Shown: positions 23,089-34,850 of the stretch, in pieces | How positions within the stretch are numbered: the first letter of the stretch is position 1 | How the letters are laid out: each line of letters opens with the position of its first letter | Assembly: GCA_950295325.1 (NCBI GenBank) | Contig: OX485806.1 | Coordinates: 29,512,001-29,576,000 of the forward strand | DNA length: 64,000 nucleotides | From: Polytrichum commune | Taxonomy: Eukaryota > Streptophyta > Polytrichopsida > Polytrichales > Polytrichaceae | Direction: 5' to 3' | Translations under genes and position numbers: made by a program | The notes under the pieces: model-generated | What the model saw: the letters and a program-made list of their open reading frames with translations, nothing else | The model's database searches: none | Told to the model about the DNA's origin: nothing

Positions 23089-24114
23089 GACCAAAAACTT
23101 ATTCAGTCACATTTTTAACATGGAAAGTGGATTTTAAGTCAGAGATTAGAATTAGAGACTCTAATTTAGTTTAGTGGATGGGTAGACCAAGCTAGCAAAT
23201 TCCAATAGCTAGGTTAATGACTGGTCAGAAGTCCCAATGATAGGCTCCTTTCTTACGTGATCTAACTCTCAATCCAAGGCACATAAGACAAGTAAATTTT
23301 GTGGTACCTACTAAAATAGAAAGAAATGAATGTTAACCACATAATCTTTTAAGGCATTGTAACCCTTATATTAAGGTCCAAAACCCCAACTTAGTCTACG
23401 TATTGAGATTGCATTGCGAAAGTTTTACCATATCCCCTCCACCCCTCATCCCTTTCCTTTGGTGGGTGTTGTGATCCAAAATCCACGCGAGACATGGTTT
23501 TCATCCACTAAGGAGGCCACTCCTGGGACACCAAATCACATACCACTCAAATATAGGTGTCTTAACAAGAAAAGTAGTTGAATAAGGAATGTCTATCTTA
23601 AATAACAAAGATCCACATAAAAGTTAAAATTTTGTAAAAAAGGTGAAAATGCCACGCTCTATAACCTAAAAGCGGGTGTTTTTAAATGTTTTAAGTAGAA
23701 TAATAGACCCGTGATTATTTTAGCGGCATCTAGTTGGAATGAATCAACTTTCAACCAAGTGTTGAGGATTTTGTTTCAATGAAATGCCTTCATCCGTGAG
23801 AGTATGAGGTTACATGGATTCCCTAAAGCCCGAACCATATTTTTGTGTGATAAATTGTTTGGGTCCATATAGCATGCAAGGACGTTCATAGCTCATTAAA
23901 TGATCCTTGTATCAATACGGCGGTATGATGGCATTGACCCAAATAATGACTCTGGTGTATGATACGGCGTCATCTAGCTAGTGATGCCCAACAAATATTC
24001 ACATTTGGTTGATGCTAAAAAAATTCTCCCACTGGGTAGGCTCTTTGCTAACATTATTGATACCGTGCATTGAAATTGTACTAGTGCACCTATACACTAG
24101 TACAACATTGTTGT
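23089..24114. other. Intergenic, no gene recognised
   Basis: No domain-bearing frames, TIR pairs or tandem repeats were noticed. Confidence 0.4.
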
Positions 24115-24310
24115 AAGTTCTCCTAGCACTGTCTTTTCTTTTTCCTTTTGTGGGGAACACAAGAGGCGCTTCACCACTTGGTTAGTTTTTCCGTCAAGTA
24201 GAGAGATGATTTCACAGCTAGGAATCGAACCGCCAACCACTCTGTTTAGTTTGGGTACCTCTCCACTATCATCTGGTAGTTTAGGGTCATCTCAAACCAA
24301 TTTTCCTAGC
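24115..24310 (-). mobile_element. SINE-like element, copy 1 (tRNA-derived)
   Basis: On the minus strand it contains TAGTGGAGAGGTACCCAAAC and then GGCGGTTCGATTCC, an excellent RNA polymerase III B box (GGTTCGANTCC). It shares about 150 bp with two copies near 33 kb, starting with GAGATGAxxxTAAACTAC. Its 3' part is truncated relative to those copies. Confidence 0.65.
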
Positions 24311-25031
24311 ATTATCACAACTCTCTAGATGTAGATCTCAACGTTAGACGTACCTTGTTTTGGCTATCGTAGTCCATCAGTTCTTGCTTTGATTTTATAT
24401 GTCTCTAACAAGATGAATGAATAACATATATAAAATTTGGAACTCTCTATCAACTATTGGATTGTTGATTGGTGCTGACTACACTACGCTACATTAGTGT
24501 GACATTCAAATTGATGTGTTAAGTTGATCACAATGGCTTCCATGACTTATCATATGACAACACATTTTCCATGTCGTCTTTTGTAGTTGCCATCCAATGA
24601 TTGTTGGAAGATAATAAACATGATGATATATAGCCCGTCATGTGATTTTTTTAATTTTTTTTCGAGACAAAAGGCTAAAAAGCCAACCCCAAGTGCAATA
24701 AGAACCAAGGAAGACACACCTGCTTTGAGGGGAGGTGGAACCTCTTGGACTCGCCACACCACCACGTAAAAAAATAACAACAAACCAAGAAACAAGGACC
24801 CCACCAAGGACAACCCACCACACCACCAAACGAAGGACCAACCCTGCCCCACCGGCCAAGGACCACACACAAGCCCCCAAGTAACTAACTAAAGGTAACA
24901 AACTACCTACATACATTGACATTTCCAATTCCAAGTGTCGTTGAAGCCTTTAAATTTGCCATGTGACTTTGATCAAGTGTACATATAGTATAACATCATA
25001 TAAAGTGGAACATATGATTACTAAGGATGTG
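24311..25031. other. Intergenic, no gene recognised
   Basis: A C/A-rich stretch at about 24670-24890 gives open frames on the minus strand by composition. No domain was recognised. Confidence 0.4.
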
Positions 25032-25365
25032 TTTCCATGTAGGCCACTCACTCACTAGATTATAGAAAATAGTGGATCGGAGGTGTTCGCATGTAGTTAC
25101 GCACAAACCACCATCCAACCACATTTTGGTGGCCCACTAGAATGTGGACGGCCATGGACGTTTTGGCGTCTCTTGGCATGCCAAAATGAGTTTGTACCCA
25201 ATGAACTAATATGGAAGGTTCTTCGTTCAAACCTCCACATTGACTCCAAGCATGCACCCACAACTTACCGAACATGGAAAGTTATGCATGCGAAACAACC
25301 AACTCCCTACTAAAACTCCGGTTGAGTTAAAAGGATAACTCTAATGACCATGAAATCGCAAGGAC
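25032..25365. mobile_element. Family C element, diverged copy
   Basis: Starts CATGTAGGCCACTCACTCAC, matching the family C terminus. Its first 130 bp match 13540-13650 in inverse orientation. The second half (CTTGGCATGCCAAAA, CAAACCTCC, then AACAACCAACT and ATAACTCTAATG) recurs inside GPAT9 intron 7 at about 52395-52615. Confidence 0.5.
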
Positions 25366-26860
25366 CCTTGAAAGTCATGTGAAAGTTGCACTATAAACAA
25401 TTGATGTTGAAATTTGTGCGGTCACAGGCCTTCAAGCGTAGTCTAAAGACATATGCATCTCCAACCACCCACCACATCTTTTTCCTATTCCCTACTCCAA
25501 AGTAGCGGCAAAGAAGTTTGTGGAGTGTTATATGGAGAGGCTTTAAGACTATAATGACGGATACACCACTGGTACAATAACAATCACTGCTTTATTTTGA
25601 GTCTTATCATCCCAAAGTGTGTAAAACAATAATGGACATGTGTTCATATCAACGAAGTAACCACGTTAATTGTAATATAGAACATGACGTGTTATGATGA
25701 GAGCATTTTCTAGCATTGAAAGAGCTTTGATTGGGGTAAACGAGCCACCGTTACATTATTCAGCCATGTGGGTTGGTTCCATGACTTTGGAATATGTCAA
25801 TTATATTTAGCGCCCCCCCTCCCTCCCATAACAAATTGAGAATATCCATTTACTATACATACATTTAGGTTGAACTTCAAAATGTGGACGAAGTTATACT
25901 CCCGACACTATGCACATGAATCATTGTTCATCCCAATATTATTACCTGAAAATACATATGGGGAGTATTCATAGTAAACACATCGTTCATCCCAATATTA
26001 CTACCTGAAAACACTATTCACAACAACATTGTCATTGAAAATACCGACACCATTCACAATATTCACAGTATTCGCAGCAACGTCGATTTCTTCCTAATTT
26101 CCAAGTTTCTTTCCACAAAGATAAGACAACGGAGGCCCGTGTCACATGCTAAATATAAAACGAACACACAACCACGCAGCTAAACAACTATTATGACTAC
26201 ACGGTGACAACAAACAGAGCCCCCTCCTTGTTCACAGACCTCAACCCCAACAGACCCAAGCGAACTCTCACCCAAATCGCTTGACTAAGCTCACCCCAAC
26301 CCACCATAACATAAAAGAAAGAAGAAAAAAAACCATATACCTCCAACAACTGATCTCACTGTATTGGATTTAAAAATTTGCACAGTGTTGAATATGAGAG
26401 AAAACAATTACTTTGTGTTAGAATAGAGAGCCCTCTACGGTACACCGCTCCAACATTGGCACCCTCATGCCCACATTGGGTCCCCGATCGAACACCAAGG
26501 AACCAAGTGAACCACCATCACCATCGGTCATCATAAGCATGTCAACCACTTAGCTTGGTAAACTGTGTACTTCTACAACAGTTGAGTGTAGGTGCCGCAA
26601 TTAATCAACGGCCGCTTACAATCTCCCCCTCTTCCTCCTCCTCCTCCTCCTCCTTCCTTGCCTAAGTTAATGAATCGGGCGATGCCCATATCTTATTGTA
26701 CCAAATCTATGGCCCATCAATAGAGACACAGATTCGCCTGCAGGTCGTAGTACTCCCGCCCCAGAACCTTATTAATGTCGTGCACTCATGGAGCGCCACG
26801 TGGCAGCAGGGGCCAGCGCCGTCCGTTTTAGGGTACGGGTTTCGAACTTACCGTTGCCAA
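25366..26860. other. Intergenic, no gene recognised
   Basis: Contains a short tandem duplication at about 25925-26020 (TTCATCCCAATATTA twice, 65 bp apart) and a CCT-rich run at about 26630-26655. No gene recognised. Confidence 0.4.
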
Positions 26861-26869
26861 GGACGGCCG

Positions 26870-26930
26870 CTCTCTCTCTCTCTCTCTCTCTCTTTCACTC
26901 TCTTTCTCTTTCTCTTTCTCTTCCTCTCGA
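26870..26930. repeat. CT-rich microsatellite
   Basis: (CT)n followed by (CTTT)n-like units in a locally GC-rich stretch. Confidence 0.85.
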
Positions 26931-26959
26931 GGGTTGCACCGTCCCCTCGACCGTCCCCA

Positions 26960-27500
26960 TGGCGACGGGGCCCCATACACACACACTCCATGCCATTATT
27001 AGGTGGACGGTTGCACCCACTTCGTAAGGTAGATGGGTCCTTATAAGGTAGAAATACCTTAACCCGTGATCGGGAAGATTTTTGGGCATAACCGGTTGAG
27101 ATCCTAGTGTTTGCAAGTCCAACCAGTTACATGATGATGACATCCTCCGGTTTTCCTTTATTAAATTGGGGTATATTCTTCTATAAATTCATCTAAAGCA
27201 ATCGGTAATTTTCCTGCAGTCTTCAGCTTCAACCGGTTATTTCTCAAACTCAACCGGTTCATTTGTAACTAGCTGCCGGTTCTCCCCGATCATTGACCTT
27301 AACCCGTGAAAATGAGGTGATTCGCATTGAAGTTATGGTCTTACAATCATGAGTTAATTTTCCAAGATAGACGAGCAAGATTCATGAAGAATTAATGCAA
27401 GTTGTTTCATATGTTTCTTGCCTTGCCCCACACACATACACTCCGCTCCATTATTAGGTGGATAGTTGCACCCATTTTGTAAGGTAGATGGGTCCTCTAT
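26960..27500 (+). repeat. Direct repeat pair around a CCGGTT unit
   Basis: A block with CCATTATTAGGTGGA and TAAGGTAGATGGGTCC occurs at about 26968-27043 and about 27418-27495, 450 bp apart. One plus-strand copy of the CCGGTT-type repeat (about 27085-27290) lies between. A further diverged CCGGTT copy lies at 28514-28690. Confidence 0.6.
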
Positions 27501-27564
27501 ATGGTTACCTTTTTGGACTAGTTGAGGGAACCAACACTGTCCAGGGAGAGTTTTGGACATATAC

Positions 27565-28020
27565 TCTAACTTTCGTAGTGTCACACCTGTGGCAACCGAA
27601 GTGCACGTGATATTACGGAGTTTCATAGTGTTGACATGGATGCGTGATACTAGAGAATCAGTGTAGCATGTGACATTATGGAATAACACAAAGGAGATGT
27701 GAGGACAATTTGAGTTCGTTCTCCTGTCACCTACGCTAGTGTCGTCCACTCCACTTGGCCTTCATGAGTGATGTGGCAGACACATGCACCAACGTTCAAC
27801 AAGTGGCATAAGAAGAAGAAGAAGACACTCCACATGGTGCAATGCGAGGATGTGGGTTGGCTTCTTGGTGGTTTGCATTAATGACAAATTTAGTGATGTA
27901 AGGGAGAGAAATGTGACAATAAGGAGTGAGATGTGAACTACGAACATCCGTTGCCTAGGGTTTCGGGATATTAGAGAGTGTGTGACATTATGGATGTTGA
28001 TATTACGGAGTTCATGGTGT
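27565..28020 (-). mobile_element. MITE-like family B, minus-strand copy
   Basis: Nearly full-length reverse-oriented counterpart of 18965-19440, with the same order of blocks, AAG/CTT run and CCCTAGGG box. Its end carries GATATTACGGAG, the family TIR. It directly abuts the TAA duplication of the following Tourist copy. Confidence 0.65.
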
Positions 28021-28026
28021 CTCTAA

Positions 28027-28523
28027 GGGTCACTCCACACACGAGCCAAGAGCCGTGACCATGAAATTGCGAGAGCCCCAAAGAAAGTGTTCAAAGGCTA
28101 TCCCAAGACACCTCCAGAATCATGTAGTCTGGTCATGGACCCTCAAGTGTAGTGTGAAGCCATATGTGACTAGGACCTCAACTAGATGCTATTCCAATGA
28201 ATTTCTATTCATGTGGGTCCTCACACATGATAAAATAGGATATCAATGGTTGTGAGCATTCGGAGTGCTATGGTCTCTTGGTTTTGTGTTAGGCCTACCT
28301 CCATGAGGTGGTTTTTGAAAATAGTCCAAGTGACCATGAAACATGATCCATTTAATGCCATGTAGGAATCCATGTGGACTTTACATCCATCATGCATTCA
28401 CATGCTCCGTTGGTCCCTCAAGCGTAGTGTGAAGCAAACTTCGACTAGCTCCGCCTTTTCCACCAATGAGAGTGCTTGAAGTGTAATGGTCATGGACACT
28501 CGGTCTCCTATGTGAAGTGGCCT
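28027..28523. mobile_element. Tourist-like MITE, copy 2
   Basis: Starts GGGTCACTCCACACACGAGC, ends TATGTGAAGTGGCCT, with TAA on both sides (28024-28026 and 28524-28526). It is 497 bp and collinear with copies 1 and 3, including the 'GTGGTCACGGACCCTCAAGT'-type inner block. Non-coding. Confidence 0.85.
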
Positions 28524-28729
28524 TAAGTCTAACCGGTTACATGTTGACATCTTTTCAGTTCTTCTTTATTAAACTGAGGTATATTTTATCAAGTCCTTTA
28601 AAATATTCGGTAAAATTTCTTAAGTCTTGAACTTCTATCGCTAATTTCTCAAACTCAATTGATTCATTTGTAAGTAGCAGCCGTTTCTCCACGTTAATTG
28701 GTAGTCGACCCATTCCCAATCAGTTAAGC

Positions 28730-31700
28730 AATTCAACATACGTGTGGTCTTGGTGTGATCATAGGAACAAGTTCTAATGTGAGAGAAACAGTAATAAGAA
28801 GCAATGCATACTTGTTATTTCACAATCACTATAATATTCTAAATTTTCTAAGTGGATATACTCTTCAACCTATACTCATGATATAGGTTACCTAATTTCC
28901 AATCAGTAATCAATTACAAAACCAAGAACACTTGATTTCTGTAATCAACAATTGTGGCACCTAAATATGCTTGCAATCAAACCTAGTTGTCAACTTAGCC
29001 ACTAACATTTGGATAGGTTGGATTTCAACCATGGCATGTCACCACAAATCATAGATTGATATTGTATTGCATGGAAACATGTTGGCATGCATTTTGATAA
29101 TATGGTGGTGGTCAGGAATGGGTCGACTGCCTTAGTAGCCCACTTCTCCTAAGACACAAGGAGTCAAATTAGTAACACATGAGGGTGTTATTCGGTTCAT
29201 ATTTCATCTTCTCCAACTTCTACATGTTAGATTTATACATCAAAGCTTTTGTTCCATCAACAAATCTATGTTTAAGCATCAACATGTTCTTAATTTAGTT
29301 ATGCCTATTGAAAGTGCATGTTTTTTATTCTTTAACTCAAGTCCCTCCCCATTATGTTCACTATTGAGTGTGGAGTAGTTAATAGATTTTGATGACCTTA
29401 GTCCAACCTCTTTGAAACATGTGGCTTTATGATGTTTCCTCTTTGATCACCTAGTCACCACCAATCAAATATAGGGGTTGAGTTGAGGAAAGTGACACAA
29501 AATGTCCGCATACCTTCATCAATCATAACATATAAACTCATGGATACATTTTGTGGAATATCGATGATATCGTGCCTTAAGGGATGCAAATTTGTGACGA
29601 TATATCATAGCCTTTTATGGTTTTATATAAGCAATCACTGCAAGATGGATAGCAAATCCAAATCGAGGCCAAACCCGCATTTCCTCATAACTTCTAGAGT
29701 TCATACAAATATCTTACTCATTAGCATTGTGAAGATTTATGTGCTCATTAAATGGACTTGTAAGTCCCCCCCCCCCCCTCACCCCCAATTATATTGGCTA
29801 CTAAGCCTAGAGTGATTATCATATTGTAAGCATGCATTCCCATCTCCTGCAAACAATTGTCTTTTGGGTATCCATTCTTGAAGCCACACCAAATTATATA
29901 CCATTCAAATTTAGGTGTATAATTATGATAATTAAGAAATTGAATCATGGATGTCTACCTTAAGTGAGTGACCCATAACTAATTAGGGTGAATTAACATT
30001 GTGGCCCATTTCCAAAGAAACTCCAAAAACAAGTGATCCTATTGGTCGATAGCATAAATTTGGACCCAAAGAGTGTATACCGGGGTTTAGATCCGATGAA
30101 TGGAAGAAGAAAAGAAAAGGAAAAATTAAAATGTTGTGTTAATGTGGCATCACTACCCCAAAAAAATTGAAACCAATCCTCAATCATGGTCTAGTATGGG
30201 GAGTGTTGGACCCTTAACAAAAACTTGTTGTAAGGGTGGGTTTACAATAGGGTCTAAGACCAAATCAAATCCGAAATTAGTTCACTTTCTCAATCTTTGA
30301 TGTAGATTGTATCTCTTGTTGTAGACACATTTTAGTTGCATGTACATTGTGTTATATGTGTAAAATATACATTGAGTGTGTCTATTTGACAATTTATTTT
30401 TTTCTCAAAATAATAATTGGAGTTTCAATGGTGTGTTATATTTCCTTCCCCCAAATAATTTATTTGCAATATGCATAGCTGGAAGGCATTGCAAAACATA
30501 CTCTCAAATGCATTAATAGTTATAAATAAAACTTTTGTCCATATTACTCGATCCCTAAAAGACAAAAAAAACCCAAAGTAGGCTTTGTGATGACTTTGGA
30601 CCCATCTACCAACGGGAAATCTTATCATTTTTTTTGGGGGGGGGGGGTGCTAATGCCTGAAAATTTGCTAAGGGTATTTGCACTTGTGAACTAGCCATAT
30701 CATATACATATGCACACTTTAGCAGGGGCAATGGTTGCAAACATCAACCTTCACACAATTCACCCTGCTGGTTCCTGTATCAGAGGGAGGCCACGTGCCT
30801 AAATTTTCTTAACCCATCGATGCATGGGTATGTTGGGGTCTCATTTGGGCAGTGAGGACAAAAGTGGGCCGAAGTCACAAGTCACCGCATAGTTTGTTCT
30901 ATTTCATTCCAGACACGACAATTTTGAATAATTGGATAATTCATAAGAAAGTTTTGGCCAGAGAGGTATTTCCAAGTCGTGTTCCAAGTACCAAGTAAGT
31001 CACATTCAATTCCAAGTTGGCATTGCAAAGGCATTTACCTCAAATTGAACATGGAGAAAGACATGTACTTCCCTTTTCAACCCACGACACCCCCTTATCC
31101 ATCTACCGATTCGTCAAAAGTTACGGAGGATTTGCATTCAATGTCAAGCGAGATGTTGTGGATGGGCTTGTTTCCAATGTGGCGGGACGTACTTGTGCCA
31201 TCCACATTGTTTGCTAGCAGTGCACGGAGTTTGGCACTAGCATTTTGGTAAGAAACTTCATACTCTTTAGCATTTATTTATTCCTATGATGTTTTGCAAG
31301 GTTTTATATCATTATAACAATAAATAAAATATGATAATTATAGTAACTTACTTCTTGGAATTGCAAAATGCTAATACAATTTTTTGTACATCTCAATTTG
31401 TTGCCAACAAAGGTCAAAATGGTTAAATGAATGTTACATAACATTTACATATCTACTTGGTAAGAATTAAATCAATTAGTAAAAATATATATCATTGCAA
31501 TACCTCCAAGCACTAAATGACACTAAATACACAATAATATTTCGATTGTAAATGGCTAATATGGTTAGTACTTATTATGGTGTGTCGAACACATGGGCTC
31601 ATCTGTTCAATTTCTGTAATAGTGATGGCATGTCGGAGTGGTGGGAGAGCCTGGGTTGGGAGGGGGGCTACCAAAAAGGATGTCGGATGGTAGATGGCTC

Positions 31701-33070
31701 AGTCCTATAGAGGAGTGGACCCAATATTTGGCCCAAGTAGCCCTTTTCACCCATTAGTAGCATGGGTTGTTTGTTTGGAAATTCCATTGGACTTAGATTT
31801 TAGGGAGGGTGATGTGTTTTTTTTGGTTTCGTTTTTGGCGATACGTGCTAGAAAAGCTTATATGAACGTCCACCAATCCAATGTGGTAAGGGTTGGAGCT
31901 CAAAGTAGGTAAGGGACCGAGAATATAACCATGTGTAATGATCTTTTACAGGTATGGGTTGATTGCAAGTCCCACATAAATGATGGAACTAGTTGCATTT
32001 GGGCCTAAATTTGTCGATACTCACTCTGCTAGCATGTAGAAGGTTATGTAAAGAAACAAGGAAGTAAAGTAGAGGATCTAAGTAATTTTGCTATGCTTAT
32101 TGGACATGCTTGTAATAAAGTTTTTTAAACAATGGCTCAATAGTGGTGTGAAATAGCTAATATGATGTCTAAACAAGGTCAAAAGGCCTTGGGTTTCTTG
32201 GTGGAGTTAGACACCATAAATGCACATCATATCCCATCATCCGATTTCAAATTTTTATTATTTCACATGCTTCAAATGATTATGCAATGAAAATGATGTT
32301 ATAACCCTCAAAATCTACTAGTGGACCCTACATCCTTCATGCTTTAACTCTTTGTTTCACCCGAACCCTCCATTTCATTCAAAGTTGAGCGTTAACGTAT
32401 ATTGGTCATTCCAAACCAATGACCTATGTTTACGTTGAATGGCCACTTTGAAAGATGAAAAGAGTTGATGGAACCGGGTCACTCACGGAATTAGGCACTT
32501 CTACCTTACCTTTTTGGGAGTTGTAAATTTTGATCCTACACACATCCAATATTGCAATTCCACATTTTGTTTCAATTTTTTCAAAGCTTGGATGTGTAGG
32601 AATACTTCCGAAACTTGAGGCCATGATATAGAACCATCAAGTTGGTCAAGCTACAAGCTCATTGAAAGTTCAAAGACAATAACCATTTTTTTGTCAAATG
32701 TCTACGTACACAACGGGTCCGTATGGCAACCAATAGTTTTGACTTGGTCAAGCCGAAACTTATTGCCTAGTCCAACTCCCGACTTGAAAGCACAACAACT
32801 TGCAACGAGGCTAACTTACTAGTAGGTGTGTGCCACGTGTCACCCAACACCACAACCGACAAAAAAATTGCGGTTTAGCTTACCGGTTAATTCAATCTCA
32901 TAAATAAAAAGGTTATGGAGACCAAGTGGACCATTTCTTCTTTGCAAGTCGGTCATTTTGACGGTGCGGTGACCGTGCACAAACAATCTCGTTCATTTGC
33001 ACTTTCCGTATCCGATGAAGATGCAACGTCGTTTTCTTAATCCGGTTGGATTAAATTGGACTCCACATGC
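28730..33070. other. Intergenic, no gene recognised
   Basis: Long AT-rich stretch with homopolymer runs (C at about 29767, G at about 30638). A 66-codon frame at 31017-31217 has a protein-like look but no family was recognised. No clear repeats with TIRs were found. Confidence 0.4.
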
Positions 33071-33071
33071 T

Positions 33072-33370
33072 TAATCAATGAATAAATAAACAAATAAATA
33101 ACGTCGGGCAATCCGACGTGAATTTGAGTTCGTTGGTCCTACCCTGTTCAAGAATCCTCTTGGTGCAAGGTGGGGTTTACTGCCTACCTTGCGATGTGTT
33201 GGCTCTTGGCTTTTTACCTATTTAGCGCTTTTTTTTCTTCCTCGTGAAGTAGAGAGAAGATTTCACAGCGGGAATTGAACCGCCAACAACTTCATTTGGA
33301 AATGGGTACCTCTCCACTATCACACGGTAGTTTAGGGTCATCTCGGACCTGGGCTTAATCCGATTGTGTA
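33072..33370 (-). mobile_element. SINE-like element, copy 2
   Basis: On the minus strand it carries TAGTGGAGAGGTACC, then GGCGGTTCAATTCCCGC (B box with one change) and a 3' body ending in a (TTTA)n tail (AATAAATA on the plus strand, 33080-33103). It lies head to head with copy 3. Confidence 0.7.
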
Positions 33371-33489
33371 TCTTTGTTTGACGCCTACTTAGATGTGGTG
33401 TGTGGCAAGACGTGGATTTAAGAATGGCCACCAAAAAGACATGTGTGTCAAAAGAGATGGACTACATGTTTGGATATGTTCATAATCAT

Positions 33490-33780
33490 GAGTTGCATAG
33501 TTGAGGGTCCGAGATGATGTTAAACTACTGGGTGATAGTGGAGAGGTACTCATTTCCGAATGAAGTGGTTGGCGGTTCGATTCCCGCTATGAAATCTTTT
33601 CTCTAAGTTGACAGGAAAAAACAACAACTAGGTAAGCAGGTTGGAAGCCAAAAGCCCACCCATCGCAAAGTAGGCAGTAAATCCCACCCTGCACCAAGAG
33701 GATTCTTGAGCAGGGTTGGGCCAACGGGCTCAAATTCACGTCGGATTGCCCAACGTTGGTTATTTATTTATTTATTTTGC
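33490..33780 (+). mobile_element. SINE-like element, copy 3
   Basis: Carries GATAGTGGAGAGGTACTC, a perfect B box in GGCGGTTCGATTCCCGC, the shared body with CACCAAGAGGATTCTTGAGC, and a (TTTA)n tail at 33758-33778. A pol III box plus a simple 3' tail suggests a LINE-mobilised tRNA-derived SINE. Confidence 0.75.
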
Positions 33781-34570
33781 TACATAGTGAGTATAATTGG
33801 AAGGAAGGGGAGGGGGTTGTATAATCACCAAGGATGAAAAGGAATCCTCAATTTCATAATGACTGAGATATTTATATGCCTTCTAAAATAGCCATGGTGT
33901 TTATTTGGACGTGCGCTTCGTTTTGTGCTAGCAACGTGTCTAGTATACCAGGAGAAATGGGTTGCATGCAAAAAAGATATCATTTACGATTTGTCTTCTA
34001 TATGTGGCCCTATTGTGGGCACTTCCAACCTCCATAGAATTTTGATTGTTTGATCCAACTGGTAATTGTCTCATCCGGCTAACAATTGTGCATCACCGAG
34101 ACTGTCACTTACATGTTATGAAATTAATGTGATCAAGATGCAATTATCTTAAGGGTCATGTTTCATAATATCTTTCTTGTTGAGGAGTCACACATGCCCT
34201 CCCAATTGTGTTAGTTATTTTGAGCACATAACCCTATCTCATTGTGGCAAGCGCCTGTTTGGCAATATGTTCTCAACTACATACTTTACGAGTCATAACA
34301 AGCAACTAAGTTGGCAGGCAACATAATAGATGAGACTCGACTTAATATTGTGTTTAATGAATAACTTAACAAGTACTCTCATTCCCAATTACATTTTTGT
34401 AATGAAATAATTATAAAGTTTGGTATATTCTAATTTTTGTAATGAAGTATTATCATGTATGATTGAAATTCAGATGGAAAAAACACTTAGTAAGTGACAG
34501 TGATTGTATCGTTGTAGAGCCATAATGTCCAAATGTTTTTACTATGAACAACAAATATAGTAAAGTTTAC
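33781..34570. other. Intergenic, no gene recognised
   Basis: Nothing supported beyond short open frames. Confidence 0.4.
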
Positions 34571-34850
34571 ATGTAGTGTTGGTGACACTACACGGGTGGT
34601 TTACAATTAGGGCCATTTTATACTTGGGGCCGGATTGAGGGCTGGCCCGAACTCTCATAATTTGGGCCAATAGGGTCCTAAAATTGGGCCTGGCCGCTTT
34701 ACATATGACAAGGTTGGGCCCGCAGAAGTTGATAAAGTTGAGCTGGATTGTGGGCTTAATTGCACATGAATCGGGCCAACCCAAGCCATGTATAAAGTGG
34801 CCCTAGGTATATGAGCAATACAAATAGAGTTGGTGACACTAAATATTACA
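34571..34850. mobile_element. Small MITE interrupted by a second MITE
   Basis: The outer sequence (GGTGACACTACACGGGTGGT at the left, AATAGAGTTGGTGACACTAA at the right) matches, in inverse orientation, an uninterrupted copy at about 41005-41080. That shows where the inner element entered. Confidence 0.6.
34610..34803. mobile_element. Inner 194-bp MITE with GGGCC termini
   Basis: Termini GGGCCATTTTATACTTGG and CCATGTATAAAGTGGCCC are inverted repeats. Flanks are TTA and CTA, consistent with a 3-bp TTA duplication with one change, or a TA duplication. Related sequence is scattered in 46735-46820 and 47085-47140, with a terminal piece at about 47690-47745. Confidence 0.6.

Noticed and set aside
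24550-24934. Minus-strand Gly/Trp/Val-rich frames with a hydrophobic look
   Set aside because: They come from a C/A-rich low-complexity stretch; no start context, splice structure or domain supports a gene.
31017-31217. Protein-like 66-codon frame (contains YRFVKSYGGFAFNVKRDVVD)
   Set aside because: It looks more natural than its neighbours, but no family was recognised and no adjacent exons were found.
33570-33590. tRNA gene suggested by GGTTCGATTCC
   Set aside because: No cloverleaf with acceptor and anticodon arms could be drawn, and the sequence is repeated with a simple tail, so a SINE fits better.
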